Shown here one piece after another: positions 1 to 7,280 of a DNA stretch of 14,844 bases. The translations under genes and the position numbers were made by a program. The notes beneath the pieces are model-generated. The model saw only the letters and a list, made by a program, of their open reading frames with translations, searched no databases and had not been told where the DNA came from. Position 1 is the first letter of the stretch, and each line of letters begins with the position of its first letter. The stretch lies in the NCBI GenBank assembly GCA_964482395.1, contig CAYZXK010000077.1:1-14844 (forward strand). Direction: 5' to 3'. This stretch comes from CAYZXK01 sp964482395. Lineage in GTDB: Bacteria > Planctomycetota > Phycisphaerae > UBA1845 > Fen-1342.

Positions 1-74
1 GGCCCGCGCACCACCGCCATCGTCGGAATCCAGAGTTCCTCCTGCCGCTCACCCCCACGCAGTCCCAATGCCAT
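1..74 (-). CDS. Transposase, N-terminal fragment (partial at window edge)
   Basis: Twenty-four codons are visible before the window ends, starting MALGLRGGERQEELWIPT. The ATG at 74 is preceded by a near-perfect ribosome binding site, AAGGAGGA, at positions 88-81 with a 6-base spacer, which fixes the start. The QEELWI stretch shortly after the start resembles the N-termini of IS1182/IS5-type DDE transposases, whose N-terminal domain (DUF772-like) precedes the catalytic domain. The catalytic part is outside the window, so DDE residues cannot be checked and it is unknown whether the gene is intact. The family assignment rests on a short stretch plus the inverted-repeat-like sequence upstream. 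Confidence 0.55.
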   Translation of the reverse strand, partial: MALGLRGGERQEELWIPTMAVVRG

Positions 75-116
75 GCCACATCCTCCTTGATGCCATTATT
101 ATTGCATGCGAGGCAA

Positions 117-139
117 GGGGTTTTTCAACGGGCTGCTAG
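117..139 (-). repeat. Probable terminal inverted repeat of the insertion sequence
   Basis: On the minus strand the repeat reads CTAGCAGCCCGTTGAAAAAC followed by CCC. It lies just upstream of the transposase start, where an IS end is expected. A closely similar sequence (16 of the first 18 bases) occurs at 13330-13347. The partner end of this element is not in the window, so the inverted-repeat assignment is inferred. Confidence 0.45.
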
Positions 140-258
140 GAATCAGAGTCGCCCGATCAAGACAATTCTGGAGAGGTCCCGGAATAGCTAGCGCGCACAC
201 GGCGCCGCAAAGACAGCCAAGCAGAAAAACACTTTTGGGTCCAGATCGCCGGCGCTGG

Positions 259-1092
259 CTACGGATCGAGGGCCGGAGCCGCCTCGTCGATCTGGATGAC
301 TTCCACCCGCTGGTTGGCGCGGTGGTCGGCCTGGTCGTAGGCCGGGACGGCGACCCGTTCACTGTCGGCGCAGGCGGTCAGGCGCAACTGGCTCCAGGCC
401 AGCCCGTTGGACACTAGGACTTGCGCGACGGCGAGGGCTCGTTCGTACGCCAAGCGCATGCCGCGGTCTTCAGTCCCATAAGCTTCGGCCGCGCTGCAAT
501 GACCGCGCAGTTCGAGGATGGTCCGACAACCGCGGAACTGGTCGGCCAGGGCCACAGCGGCGGCCTGCCCGCTGTCATCCAGGGCGGTGCTGTTGGCATC
601 GAAGAGGACGGTTCCGCCCACCCCGTAGGCTGCGCCGCGGCGGATGGACTGCACGTCATGCTCGGCCCCTCTGAGTCCGTTTTGGCGGGCCTGGCTGGTG
701 CCGCCGGCCCGTTGGCGCAATCGCTGGATGAGCAGGAAGTCGCGTGGATCGGCGGAGTTGGCGTCGACGGGGTTATTGAAGGCCTGTCGGACGGCCAGGG
801 CGAAGTCGAGCTGCTCGGGGGTCGGGCCGCCTCCGGTTTCGCCGCCTTTGACGCGCCCGTGGTCCTTGGCCGTGGGGGCTTTCATGGCCAAAGCCAGCAG
901 GATGACGAAGAAACCCATCTGGAGCATGACGTTATCGGCAAAGGAGATCAGCCATTCCGGGGCGCCCTCGTGGGGTTCTTCGTGGAAACCCCCATGATGG
1001 GCCGAGGAGTGTCGGGGACTGGCAGCGGCAGCGTGCCCGGCCTCGGCGGCGGTGACGGTCTGCTCTTCGGTCAGCTCGCGCGTCTCGGGCAT
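259..1092 (-). CDS. motB: Flagellar stator protein MotB
   Basis: MotB anchors the flagellar stator to peptidoglycan and carries the proton-accepting aspartate of the MotA4MotB2-type channel. The 277-residue product has a short cytoplasmic N-terminus (1-46), one membrane segment (about 47-70, WLISFADNVMLQMGFFVIL) with the channel aspartate at D53, a linker, and an OmpA-like domain (about 155-270) containing TVLFDANS, a GHCS loop (197-200) and a C-terminal NQRVEV. The cytoplasmic stretch 28-41 is histidine-rich. In the OmpA loop the usual GHTD is GHCS, while the basic residue on the next helix (R218) is kept. Transcribed after motA with a 125-base gap that contains nothing recognisable. The ATG lacks a clear Shine-Dalgarno site; an in-frame stop lies 8 codons upstream, so the start is fairly secure. 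The family call is strong. Confidence 0.88.
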   Translation of the reverse strand: MPETRELTEEQTVTAAEAGHAAAASPRHSSAHHGGFHEEPHEGAPEWLISFADNVMLQMGFFVILLALAMKAPTAKDHGRVKGGETGGGPTPEQLDFALAVRQAFNNPVDANSADPRDFLLIQRLRQRAGGTSQARQNGLRGAEHDVQSIRRGAAYGVGGTVLFDANSTALDDSGQAAAVALADQFRGCRTILELRGHCSAAEAYGTEDRGMRLAYERALAVAQVLVSNGLAWSQLRLTACADSERVAVPAYDQADHRANQRVEVIQIDEAAPALDP

Positions 1093-1217
1093 GGCTAAGT
1101 CACGCTGGCCAGATCAGCGGCGTTTATCAGACCGGGCGACCACGGCAACGGCCCGGCTCGCCAGTGCTGGCCGGCGGTTCGGATCCGGAGCTGCCCTGCG
1201 GGTTTGCGCACGGTCAT

Positions 1218-1997
1218 TCAGTTATTGGTCCCCAGCTTGGCCCGCGTGGACTGAGGCAGGAACGCGAGCATCTTCTCCATGGTCACACGCGGGTTGTCGC
1301 CGGCGCCGATCGACATCAGCCCTTGCAGAATCATCTCACGGTTGACGATTTCCTCGGCCGACCGGATGGCCAGCTTGTCGCCGATGGGGCCGGCTATGGC
1401 GTTGGCCATGATGCAGCCGTACATGGTGGCGACGACGGCGACCGCGAGCATGTGCCCCATGATCTCGACCTCGCCGCCCAGGTGGCCGAACATTCCGATC
1501 TGTCCGATCAGGGTGGCGACCAGACCGTAGCCGGGGGCATACAGCTTGATCATGTCGAAGAATTTCTTACCGGCCTTGTGGCGTTCCTGCATGGCCAGCA
1601 GCTCCATCCGGAGGCTGGTTTCGATGGTTTCCGGCGAGGTGCCGTCCACCAGCATCTTCAGTCCCTGAGCCAGGAACTTATCGTCGAGTTTGCTGATCTC
1701 CGGCTCGAGGGCCAGCACTCCGTCGCGTCGGGATTTCTCCGAGAGCCGGTACATCTCCTTGATGACTTCCGCCGGGCTCTTGGATTTATGAAACAGGAAG
1801 CGTCGAACGTAGCCCGGAACGCATTTGAGCTTGTCCATCGGCATGCCCATGAACGCGACGCTCAGGGTGCCGCCGAAAACCATCACCATGCCCTTCTCGG
1901 AATAGAAGATCATCCAGTTGCCTTCCGAGGCCCGGTAGCCCACGTACAGGCAGGCGGCGATACCGATCAGGCTCCCGATCAGGCTGGCTTTGTCCAC
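1218..1997 (-). CDS. motA: Flagellar stator protein MotA
   Basis: MotA forms the stator ring that converts ion flow into torque on the flagellar rotor. The 259-residue protein has four predicted membrane segments (about 4-22, 36-52, 155-176, 188-210) and a large cytoplasmic loop (about 55-150), the MotA/TolQ/ExbB-like arrangement. The two conserved prolines at the channel are visible: P155 in APGYGLVATLIG and P204 in IAGPIGDKL. The start is GTG at 1997, with GGGAGA about 10 bases upstream. Together with the downstream motB it forms the usual stator pair, probably one operon. The 189-base gap to the divergent symporter gene must hold its promoter, but I could not place one confidently. A PomA-type sodium stator cannot be excluded by eye. 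Confidence 0.92.
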   Translation of the reverse strand: MDKASLIGSLIGIAACLYVGYRASEGNWMIFYSEKGMVMVFGGTLSVAFMGMPMDKLKCVPGYVRRFLFHKSKSPAEVIKEMYRLSEKSRRDGVLALEPEISKLDDKFLAQGLKMLVDGTSPETIETSLRMELLAMQERHKAGKKFFDMIKLYAPGYGLVATLIGQIGMFGHLGGEVEIMGHMLAVAVVATMYGCIMANAIAGPIGDKLAIRSAEEIVNREMILQGLMSIGAGDNPRVTMEKMLAFLPQSTRAKLGTNN

Positions 1998-2145
1998 GCC
2001 GAGAGATCTCCCGATTTTCCAGACCCGCGCACAGGCGCGCTATGGCACTCTCCCGATTGGCGTTATCGTCACAGGGGCCCCAGTGGTCGATTAAGGGCCG
2101 AGCGGATAATCGGACTCGACGCCTGCACCCCGGCGGTTCCCGCCC

Positions 2146-2151
2146 TACAAT
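2146..2151 (+). promoter_or_regulatory. Possible -10 element for the symporter gene
   Basis: TACAAT lies 35 bases upstream of the symporter start in the divergent gap to motA. The expected -35 position (2123-2128, CTGCAC) is poor. An 8-base inverted repeat, GATAATCG at 2105-2112 and CGATTATC at 2160-2167, flanks it and could be chance or an operator. Confidence 0.25.
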
Positions 2152-2186
2152 GGTCGCAGCGATTATCGGCGCGAGGCGCGGTCTAC

Positions 2187-3605
2187 ATGAACGTCGCGGA
2201 CCAGCTCCCCCGGCCCGGGGGATCAGTGGCTCAGTTACCGGTCGGCCGTCGACCCAGACGTGGGCTGGGGCTGCCCTGGCAAATCCTGATCGGCTTGTTG
2301 GTGGGCGGGTCGGCCGGGCTGCTGGCCAACCGCCTCTGCCCGGCCCTGCCGGACGGCGCGCCTCATCCCGGCCTGGCCTGGGCGGTGCATAACATCGCCG
2401 AGCCGGTCGGGCAGGTGTTCATGCGGTTGATCCTGATGGTGGTCCTGCCGCTGGTGTTCAGCGCTCTGGTGCTGGGCGTGGCCCAGATCGGCGACCTGCG
2501 GCGGCTGGGGCGAGTCGGGCTCCAGACGCTCTTGCTCACAGTGATCTTATCGGCCAGCTCGGTTGCGATCGGGGTGGGTCTGGCCAACACGCTGCGGCCG
2601 GGACTGCATTTGAGCCCGGAGCGCCGGGTAGCGCTTCGGGACCGTTATACGCCGCAGACTGCCGAGAAGCTGGGCCAGGCCCGTCAGACCAAGCCCTTGC
2701 GCGACACGTTGCTGGACATCATTCCACGAAATCCGCTTCGGGAGATGGTGGGCGCGGTGGACGGGGGTTCCTCCGGTGGCGGCATGCTGGCGGTCATGTT
2801 TTTCGCGTTGGTGTTCGGAATCGCGCTGGCCATGGCGCCGGACCGGACCCGGCCGCTGATCTCGGTGTTGGAGGGCATATACGACGTCGTGCTGGTCATT
2901 GTCAGTTGGGCCATGCGACTGGCGCCGCTGGGAGTGGCCGGCCTGGTGTTCGGGGTGACTGCCCTGCTGGGGGTGGAGATCGTCAAGACTCTGAGCTGCT
3001 ACGTGTTGACTGTCTTAGCCGGATTGACGCTGCATCTGGTGGGGGTCTACTCGCTGGTTCTGGCTGTGCTGGGCCGGACCAACCCGCTGCGCTTCTTCAG
3101 TCGGATCTCGGAAGCCATGCTGACTGCTTTCGGGACCTCCTCCTCGAACGCCACGCTGCCGACTTCGCTTCGCGTGGCTGAAGGGAACCTGGGCTTGAGG
3201 CGTGAGATCGCCGGTTTCGTGCTCACCGTGGGGTCCACGGCGAACCAGAACGGGACGGCGTTGTACGAGGGGGTCACGGTGCTGTTTCTGGCCCAGGTCT
3301 TCGGCGTCGACCTGACGTTGACGCAGCAGATCACCGTGGCCTTGATGTCGATCCTGGCCGGGATCGGCACCGCCGGCGTGCCGGGCGGGTCGATTCCGCT
3401 GGTGATCGTGGTGCTCGAGTCCGTGGGCGTGCCGGGGGAAGGAATCGGGATTATTCTGGGCATCGACCGGCTGCTGGACATGTGCCGGACGACGCTCAAC
3501 GTCACCGGCGACATCGCCGTGGCGGTCTGCGTCAATCGCTTGGAGGGTCGGCCCGGCGGCCAAGGTGGTTTGAGCGGATCGGCTGAGCCCGCACCGAGGA
3601 GATAG
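2187..3605 (+). CDS. Dicarboxylate/amino acid:cation symporter (DAACS, GltP/GltPh-like)
   Basis: A secondary transporter of the sodium/proton:glutamate-dicarboxylate family in the inner membrane, 472 residues. Family landmarks are clear: the serine-rich hairpin tip (S318-S320, then TLP), the NMDGT-type motif, a glycine-rich second hairpin (AGIGTAGVPGGS), and the last-helix motif D427 to D442 (DRLLDMCRTTLNVTGD). In the last motif D431, R434 and N438 correspond to the GltPh substrate-binding D394, R397 and N401. The arginine predicts an acidic substrate such as glutamate, aspartate or a dicarboxylate. The NMDGT motif reads NQNGT (353-357), replacing the methionine and the sodium-site aspartate. 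ATG 2187 is chosen because it precedes the first membrane segment; the open frame extends far upstream only by running antisense to motA. The Shine-Dalgarno site is weak. The gene ends 4 bases before terC. Confidence 0.9.
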   Translation: MNVADQLPRPGGSVAQLPVGRRPRRGLGLPWQILIGLLVGGSAGLLANRLCPALPDGAPHPGLAWAVHNIAEPVGQVFMRLILMVVLPLVFSALVLGVAQIGDLRRLGRVGLQTLLLTVILSASSVAIGVGLANTLRPGLHLSPERRVALRDRYTPQTAEKLGQARQTKPLRDTLLDIIPRNPLREMVGAVDGGSSGGGMLAVMFFALVFGIALAMAPDRTRPLISVLEGIYDVVLVIVSWAMRLAPLGVAGLVFGVTALLGVEIVKTLSCYVLTVLAGLTLHLVGVYSLVLAVLGRTNPLRFFSRISEAMLTAFGTSSSNATLPTSLRVAEGNLGLRREIAGFVLTVGSTANQNGTALYEGVTVLFLAQVFGVDLTLTQQITVALMSILAGIGTAGVPGGSIPLVIVVLESVGVPGEGIGIILGIDRLLDMCRTTLNVTGDIAVAVCVNRLEGRPGGQGGLSGSAEPAPRR

Positions 3606-3612
3606 GTAATTG
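3595..3612 (+). promoter_or_regulatory. Ribosome binding site deciding a TTG start, inside the end of the symporter gene
   Basis: GAGGAG lies within the last codons of the symporter gene, followed 8 bases later by TTG at 3610. This optimal spacing, with the stop codon of the upstream gene in the spacer, supports TTG initiation and translational coupling of the TerC-family gene. Confidence 0.65.
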
Positions 3613-4593
3613 ACGGCGCATGGCTGGGGCTGGTGGGTGGGTTTCAACGTCGCGGTGCTGCTGATGCTGGCGGCGGACCTGGGTCTGTTCCACCGCCGCT
3701 CGCACGAGATCAGATTCAAGGAAGCCCTGTTCTGGAGCATCCTCTGGACGGTGGTGGCCTTGGCGTTCAATCTCGGACTGTGGGGGGGATGGTTCGGCGG
3801 CTACGAGCCGGGCGACCGGAACCAGGCCGCCCTGGAGTTTTTGACCGGCTATCTCATCGAACGCTCCCTGAGCTTCGACAACCTGTTTGTCTTCGCAGTC
3901 ATCTTCACTTACTTCGCGGTCGCGCCCCTCTACCACCACCGGGTCCTTTTCTACGGCATTCTCGGGGCACTGATCTTCCGGGCGATCTTCATCTTCGGCG
4001 GACTGTGGCTGATCGAGAAATTCGAATGGATGATCTATGTGTTCGGCGTATTCCTGATCTACACCGGCATCAAGCTGGCGGTGTCCAAAGAGAAGGAAAT
4101 CCAGCCCGAGAAGAACCCGGTCCTGAAGCTGATCCGCCGGGTTCTCCCGGTGACCGAAGGGTATGTCGGCGGGCGATTCGTCGCCCGGGTCAAGGGCCGG
4201 ATCTACGCTACGCCGCTGCTGATGGTGGTGGTGTTTCTGGAGATGACCGACATCATGTTCGCACTGGACTCCATTCCGGCCATCATCGCGGTCACCCGCG
4301 ACTCGTTCATCGTTTACACCTCCAACGTCTGTGCGATTCTGGGCCTGCGAGCCCTGTATTTCGTGCTGGCGGCCTTCATGCGCATGTTCCACTACCTTTC
4401 CTACGGCCTGGCGGTGCTGCTGGTGTTCATCGGGGCCAAGATGGTGATCGAGCATGTGGGCCACTTCCATCTGCACACCGGTATCTCGCTCGGGGTTGTG
4501 GCGGCGATTCTGACCGTGGCGGTGGTGACCTCGCTACTCTGGCCGCCCAAGTCGGCCGCCGAGACGCCACCCCTGAGCAGTTCGGACTTCTGA
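3610..4593 (+). CDS. TerC/Alx family integral membrane protein
   Basis: A 327-residue polytopic membrane protein of the TerC/Alx family. Characterised members export manganese (E. coli Alx, B. subtilis YkoY/YceF) or take part in tellurite resistance. Roughly eight or nine hydrophobic segments run from residue 8 to 313. Two conserved acidic motifs are visible: E84 to D90 in YLIERSLSFDNLFVF, and E211, D214 and D220 in FLEMTDIMFALDSIPAI. These acidic membrane residues are the expected metal-binding sites of the family. A charged cytoplasmic loop (about 155-195) separates the halves. The start is TTG at 3610 with GAGGAG 8 bases upstream, 4 bases after the symporter stop, so the two genes are almost certainly cotranscribed and coupled. 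There is no room for a yybP-ykoY manganese riboswitch directly in front. The transported ion is inferred from the family. Confidence 0.9.
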   Translation: MTAHGWGWWVGFNVAVLLMLAADLGLFHRRSHEIRFKEALFWSILWTVVALAFNLGLWGGWFGGYEPGDRNQAALEFLTGYLIERSLSFDNLFVFAVIFTYFAVAPLYHHRVLFYGILGALIFRAIFIFGGLWLIEKFEWMIYVFGVFLIYTGIKLAVSKEKEIQPEKNPVLKLIRRVLPVTEGYVGGRFVARVKGRIYATPLLMVVVFLEMTDIMFALDSIPAIIAVTRDSFIVYTSNVCAILGLRALYFVLAAFMRMFHYLSYGLAVLLVFIGAKMVIEHVGHFHLHTGISLGVVAAILTVAVVTSLLWPPKSAAETPPLSSSDF

Positions 4594-4607
4594 GGCGGCC
4601 GGCCGGC

Positions 4608-4637
4608 TTGCATTGGCCCGGCATCGGCCAGTATGGT
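4608..4637 (+). promoter_or_regulatory. Possible promoter for the cysteine desulfurase-like gene
   Basis: TTGCAT (4608-4613) and TATGGT (4632-4637) are separated by 18 bases in the 95-base gap between the TerC-family gene and the desulfurase-like gene. The match to sigma-70 consensus is modest. Confidence 0.25.
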
Positions 4638-4688
4638 GCGGGATGCAGGCGTTGCTAATCCAAGCCGCCGCTCATGAGGGATCGCCCA

Positions 4689-5930
4689 GTGGACCGAATC
4701 ATCTACCTCGACAACGCGGCCACCAGTTTCCCCAAGCCGGATTGCGTGCACGATCGGGTGCGGGATTTCTACAGCAAGTACGGGGTCAACCCGGGCCGGA
4801 CCGGCTGCGATCTGAGCCTGCACGCCGAGGAGGTGATCCACAACACCCGGAAGCGACTGAGCGCCCTGTTCAACCCCAGCCTGGCCACGGCCGGCAAGTT
4901 CAAGGACCCCAACCGACTGGTCTTCACCATGAACGCGACCATGAGTCTGAACCTCATCATCAATGGGACGGTGGCCCCGGGCGATCACATCGTCACCACC
5001 ATGGTCGAACACAACTCGGTGATCCGGCCGGTCAACCACAAGGTGTTGGAGGGGGCACAGGCCACGTTCGTCGCCCCGGACGCCGACGGATATGTCGATC
5101 CGGATGAGATCCGCAAGGCGATCCGGAGCCATACCAAGCTGGTCATCGTCAATCACGCCTCGAATGTCACCGGGGTGGTGCAGGATTTGGAAGCCATCGG
5201 CCGCGTCTGCCGGGAGGCCGGGGTGCCGCTGGCGGTCGACGCGGCCCAGACCGCGGGAGTGCTGCCGATCGACATGGCCGCCTGGAACATCAGCTTCCTG
5301 GCCTTCACCGGCCACAAGGGTTTGCTGGCCCCGACCGGGACCGGCGGGATCTGCGTGGCGGACGACGCGGAGATCCGGGGCACCATCTACGGCGGCACGG
5401 GCGTCCGCAGCGCCGATTTGTACCACCTCGAGGAGTTTCCCTACCGTCTGGAGGCTGGGACGCAGAACCTGGCCGGCATCGTGGGCCTGGCGGCCGGCTT
5501 GGACTGGATCGAGAGTCGGGGTGTGCAGAACATCTGGCGCCACGAGATGGACCTGCTGGCCCGGCTTGAAGATGGGCTGTCGCAAATCGAGGGCGTGCGC
5601 CTGTGGGGCACTCGCCGGCTGGATGCTCGCGTGGCAACGCTTTCAATCACTGTGGAAGGCTATGACCCCGCAGACGTGGGGACGATCCTCGACGTGGATT
5701 ACGGCATCCAGACTCGCACCGGGCTGCACTGCGCCCCCCTGATTCATCAGCACATGGGCAGCATGCCACGCGGCACGGTCCGCTTCTCGCTGGGTCCGTT
5801 CAACACTCGCGAGGATGTCGACGCGGCTGTCAGGGCGGTCGGCGAAATCGCCGCCGAACGGTGCTCGGCCGCGGCCGGCCGCGCCGCGCCCGCCCGAACC
5901 CAAAGCGTCAGCCGGCACCCGATTTCCTGA
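4689..5930 (+). CDS. Cysteine desulfurase family protein (class V aminotransferase fold)
   Basis: A PLP enzyme of about 413 residues expected to convert cysteine to alanine and leave a persulfide on an active-site cysteine. It opens with the family signature IIYLDNAATSFPKP. The PLP lysine is K210 in FTGHKGLLAPTG, the cofactor aspartate sits in VDAAQTAG, and the persulfide cysteine is C348 in RTGLHCAPLIH. This wording matches the EF2568-type desulfurase subfamily (TIGR01977) better than IscS or SufS; in other genomes such proteins appear near selenium or sulfur-transfer genes. GTG 4689 is preferred: GAGGGA lies 7 bases upstream and the product then begins like its relatives. An in-frame ATG at 4674 has no ribosome binding site. 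The C-terminal 30 residues are a low-complexity Ala/Arg-rich tail. No IscU/SufU partner is next to it. Its stop lies 3 bases from the stop of the convergent DsrK-like gene. Confidence 0.88.
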   Translation: MDRIIYLDNAATSFPKPDCVHDRVRDFYSKYGVNPGRTGCDLSLHAEEVIHNTRKRLSALFNPSLATAGKFKDPNRLVFTMNATMSLNLIINGTVAPGDHIVTTMVEHNSVIRPVNHKVLEGAQATFVAPDADGYVDPDEIRKAIRSHTKLVIVNHASNVTGVVQDLEAIGRVCREAGVPLAVDAAQTAGVLPIDMAAWNISFLAFTGHKGLLAPTGTGGICVADDAEIRGTIYGGTGVRSADLYHLEEFPYRLEAGTQNLAGIVGLAAGLDWIESRGVQNIWRHEMDLLARLEDGLSQIEGVRLWGTRRLDARVATLSITVEGYDPADVGTILDVDYGIQTRTGLHCAPLIHQHMGSMPRGTVRFSLGPFNTREDVDAAVRAVGEIAAERCSAAAGRAAPARTQSVSRHPIS

Positions 5931-5933
5931 CGG

Positions 5934-7280
5934 TCAGCCTTCCCGGCCTGGTGCCAGCAGCGCCGAGTAGACCAGCTCGACAACCGACCGGATCTCCACC
6001 CCCAGCTTGTAGTGCTTGGAAATCTCCAGCAACTGGTCGGCGCAGTTGTGGCAGGGAGTGGCGACGATCTTGGCGCCGGTGGCGCGAATCTGCTCGGCCT
6101 TGATGGCTCCAGCCGCGATTCGCCGATCGCCGTACTCGCTCATCGACAGCAGCCCTCCGCCCCCGCCGCAGCAGAAGTTGTCGTGCCGGTTGGGGGTCAT
6201 CTCGACGAAGTGCTGGACGACGCGGCGGAGGACGCGCCGTTGGGGCTCGACGATCCCGCCCCAGCGAACCAGGTTGCAGGGATCATGGAGCGTCACCGGC
6301 TGGGCATTTCGACTCGGATCGACCCGCAGGGTTCGCCGGACCAGGTATTCGTTCAGCAGTTCGAGAATGCTCCGCACCGGCAGCGGATACGGCTTGCGGA
6401 GCTGTCGCGGTCCTTCCCAGCGCAGGGCGTGAAAGCCGTGTCCGCATTCCGAGAGGATGATCTGCTGGACCTTGAGCCGATCGGCCTGGTCGAGGATCCG
6501 GCCGACCAGCTCGGCGGTGGCGTGATCGTCGGCGGCGAAGAAACCGTAGTTCGTGACGTCGTAGATTTGGCTGGAGAGGGTCCAGCTCTCGCCGGCCGCG
6601 TGGAAGACGCCGGCCGCAGCCAGCAGCGAGAGGGGGAAAAACTTCACTTCGCGCGGGTTGACCAGGTAAAGGATCCGCCGGCCGGGCTGGTCGACCGGAA
6701 TGCCGGCCGAGTCGCAGCCGGTTTCCTGCTTCAGTTCTTCGGACAACCACTGGGCGGTGGAGAGGAACTCGTCGCGCGGGATGGCCATCTGGTTGCCGGT
6801 CTGGAGCTGATTGTCGACGACGCGTCGCAGGCCGTCGGGCACCGCCCCGGCGGCCGCCAGGACGCTCCGACCGACGCGGATCACGCCGGCGACATCCAGC
6901 CCGACCGAGCAGTGCAGACCGCATCGGCCGCAGCCGGTGCAACGGCCGAACGCCGCGTCCGCCAGCTCGTCGAGCGCCTCGACCGTCAGGCTCTTGGCCC
7001 CAATCAGTCGGGGCAGGGTCCGGCCCAGCCAGGTGTGATAGCGGCGGTACAAATCAGCCACCTTGGCGGCTTTGACGCCCGGCAGGTTGGCCGGCTCCGG
7101 TTGAGTGCGATAAAAAAGGCAGCTCGGGCCGCAGAGGCCGCAGCGGACACACGCTTCAAGGTGAATCGCCAACGGCTGACGGGCGACTTGAGCCAGCACG
7201 GCCCGCGCGGCCCGGATCGCCCCGGAGCGATCCGCCGATGCGGCGCTGGAGCAAGCCTCGTGTCCCAGGTCATCCGTCAC
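5934..7280 (-). CDS. DsrK/HdrD-like iron-sulfur protein with CCG domains
   Basis: A cytoplasmic iron-sulfur protein of 448 residues resembling DsrK of the DsrMKJOP complex and HdrD of heterodisulfide reductase. Two ferredoxin-type clusters are present: C44-C47-C50-C54 and C114-C117-C120-C124. Two C-terminal cysteine-rich (CCG-type) regions follow. The first is degenerate, ending SECGHGFHALRW. The second is complete: HDPCN, NFCCGGGGG and TPCHNCADQL, which fits a catalytic non-cubane 4Fe-4S cluster. No membrane segment is seen, so it should dock on the adjacent NarI/DsrM-like protein. GTG 7280 is chosen because GGAG lies 7 bases upstream and it overlaps the upstream gene by only 11 bases; an upstream ATG at 7343 would overlap by 74. 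In the Dsr pathway DsrK interacts with DsrC, and a DsrC homologue is two genes upstream. Substrate here is unknown; HdrD-like or GlpC-like roles are alternatives. Confidence 0.8.
   Translation of the reverse strand: MTDDLGHEACSSAASADRSGAIRAARAVLAQVARQPLAIHLEACVRCGLCGPSCLFYRTQPEPANLPGVKAAKVADLYRRYHTWLGRTLPRLIGAKSLTVEALDELADAAFGRCTGCGRCGLHCSVGLDVAGVIRVGRSVLAAAGAVPDGLRRVVDNQLQTGNQMAIPRDEFLSTAQWLSEELKQETGCDSAGIPVDQPGRRILYLVNPREVKFFPLSLLAAAGVFHAAGESWTLSSQIYDVTNYGFFAADDHATAELVGRILDQADRLKVQQIILSECGHGFHALRWEGPRQLRKPYPLPVRSILELLNEYLVRRTLRVDPSRNAQPVTLHDPCNLVRWGGIVEPQRRVLRRVVQHFVEMTPNRHDNFCCGGGGGLLSMSEYGDRRIAAGAIKAEQIRATGAKIVATPCHNCADQLLEISKHYKLGVEIRSVVELVYSALLAPGREG

Larger units (their letters stand above)
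1..139 (-). mobile_element. End of an insertion sequence (partial, cut by left window edge)
   Basis: This end carries the start of a transposase gene on the minus strand and, 44 bases upstream of its start codon, a sequence that looks like a terminal inverted repeat. Read on the minus strand from 139, the repeat begins CTAGCAGCCCGTTGAAAAAC. From memory, ends of this CTAGCAGCC-TTGAAAAA type are common on IS1182/IS5-like elements of planctomycetes; no database was consulted. The outer boundary is placed at 139, the end of the CTAG, by inference. The other end and any target duplication lie outside the window. The element sits 119 bases past the motB stop codon, so it interrupts intergenic DNA and no visible gene. 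Confidence 0.55.

Noticed and set aside
2055..2075. CGATAA on the minus strand upstream of motA, like the core of a flagellar sigma-28 promoter
   Set aside because: No TAAA-type -35 is found at the required 15-16 base spacing.
2105..2167. 8-base inverted repeat GATAATCG/CGATTATC in the motA-symporter gap
   Set aside because: The halves are 47 bases apart and short; it may be an operator, but the evidence is too thin for a separate feature.
1164..2186. Long in-frame upstream extension of the symporter reading frame
   Set aside because: It runs antisense to motA, has no transporter-like sequence, and the membrane domain starts only after ATG 2187; high GC makes such antisense frames long.
3606..3609. 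yybP-ykoY manganese riboswitch expected before a TerC/Alx gene
   Set aside because: Only 4 bases separate the symporter stop from the TerC-family start, so no riboswitch fits; nothing resembling it was recognised upstream of the symporter.
3532..5585. Long minus-strand open frames opposite the TerC-family and desulfurase genes
   Set aside because: Their translations are rich in Gln, Arg, Asp, His and Pro with no domain resemblance; they mirror the codon bias of the real plus-strand genes.
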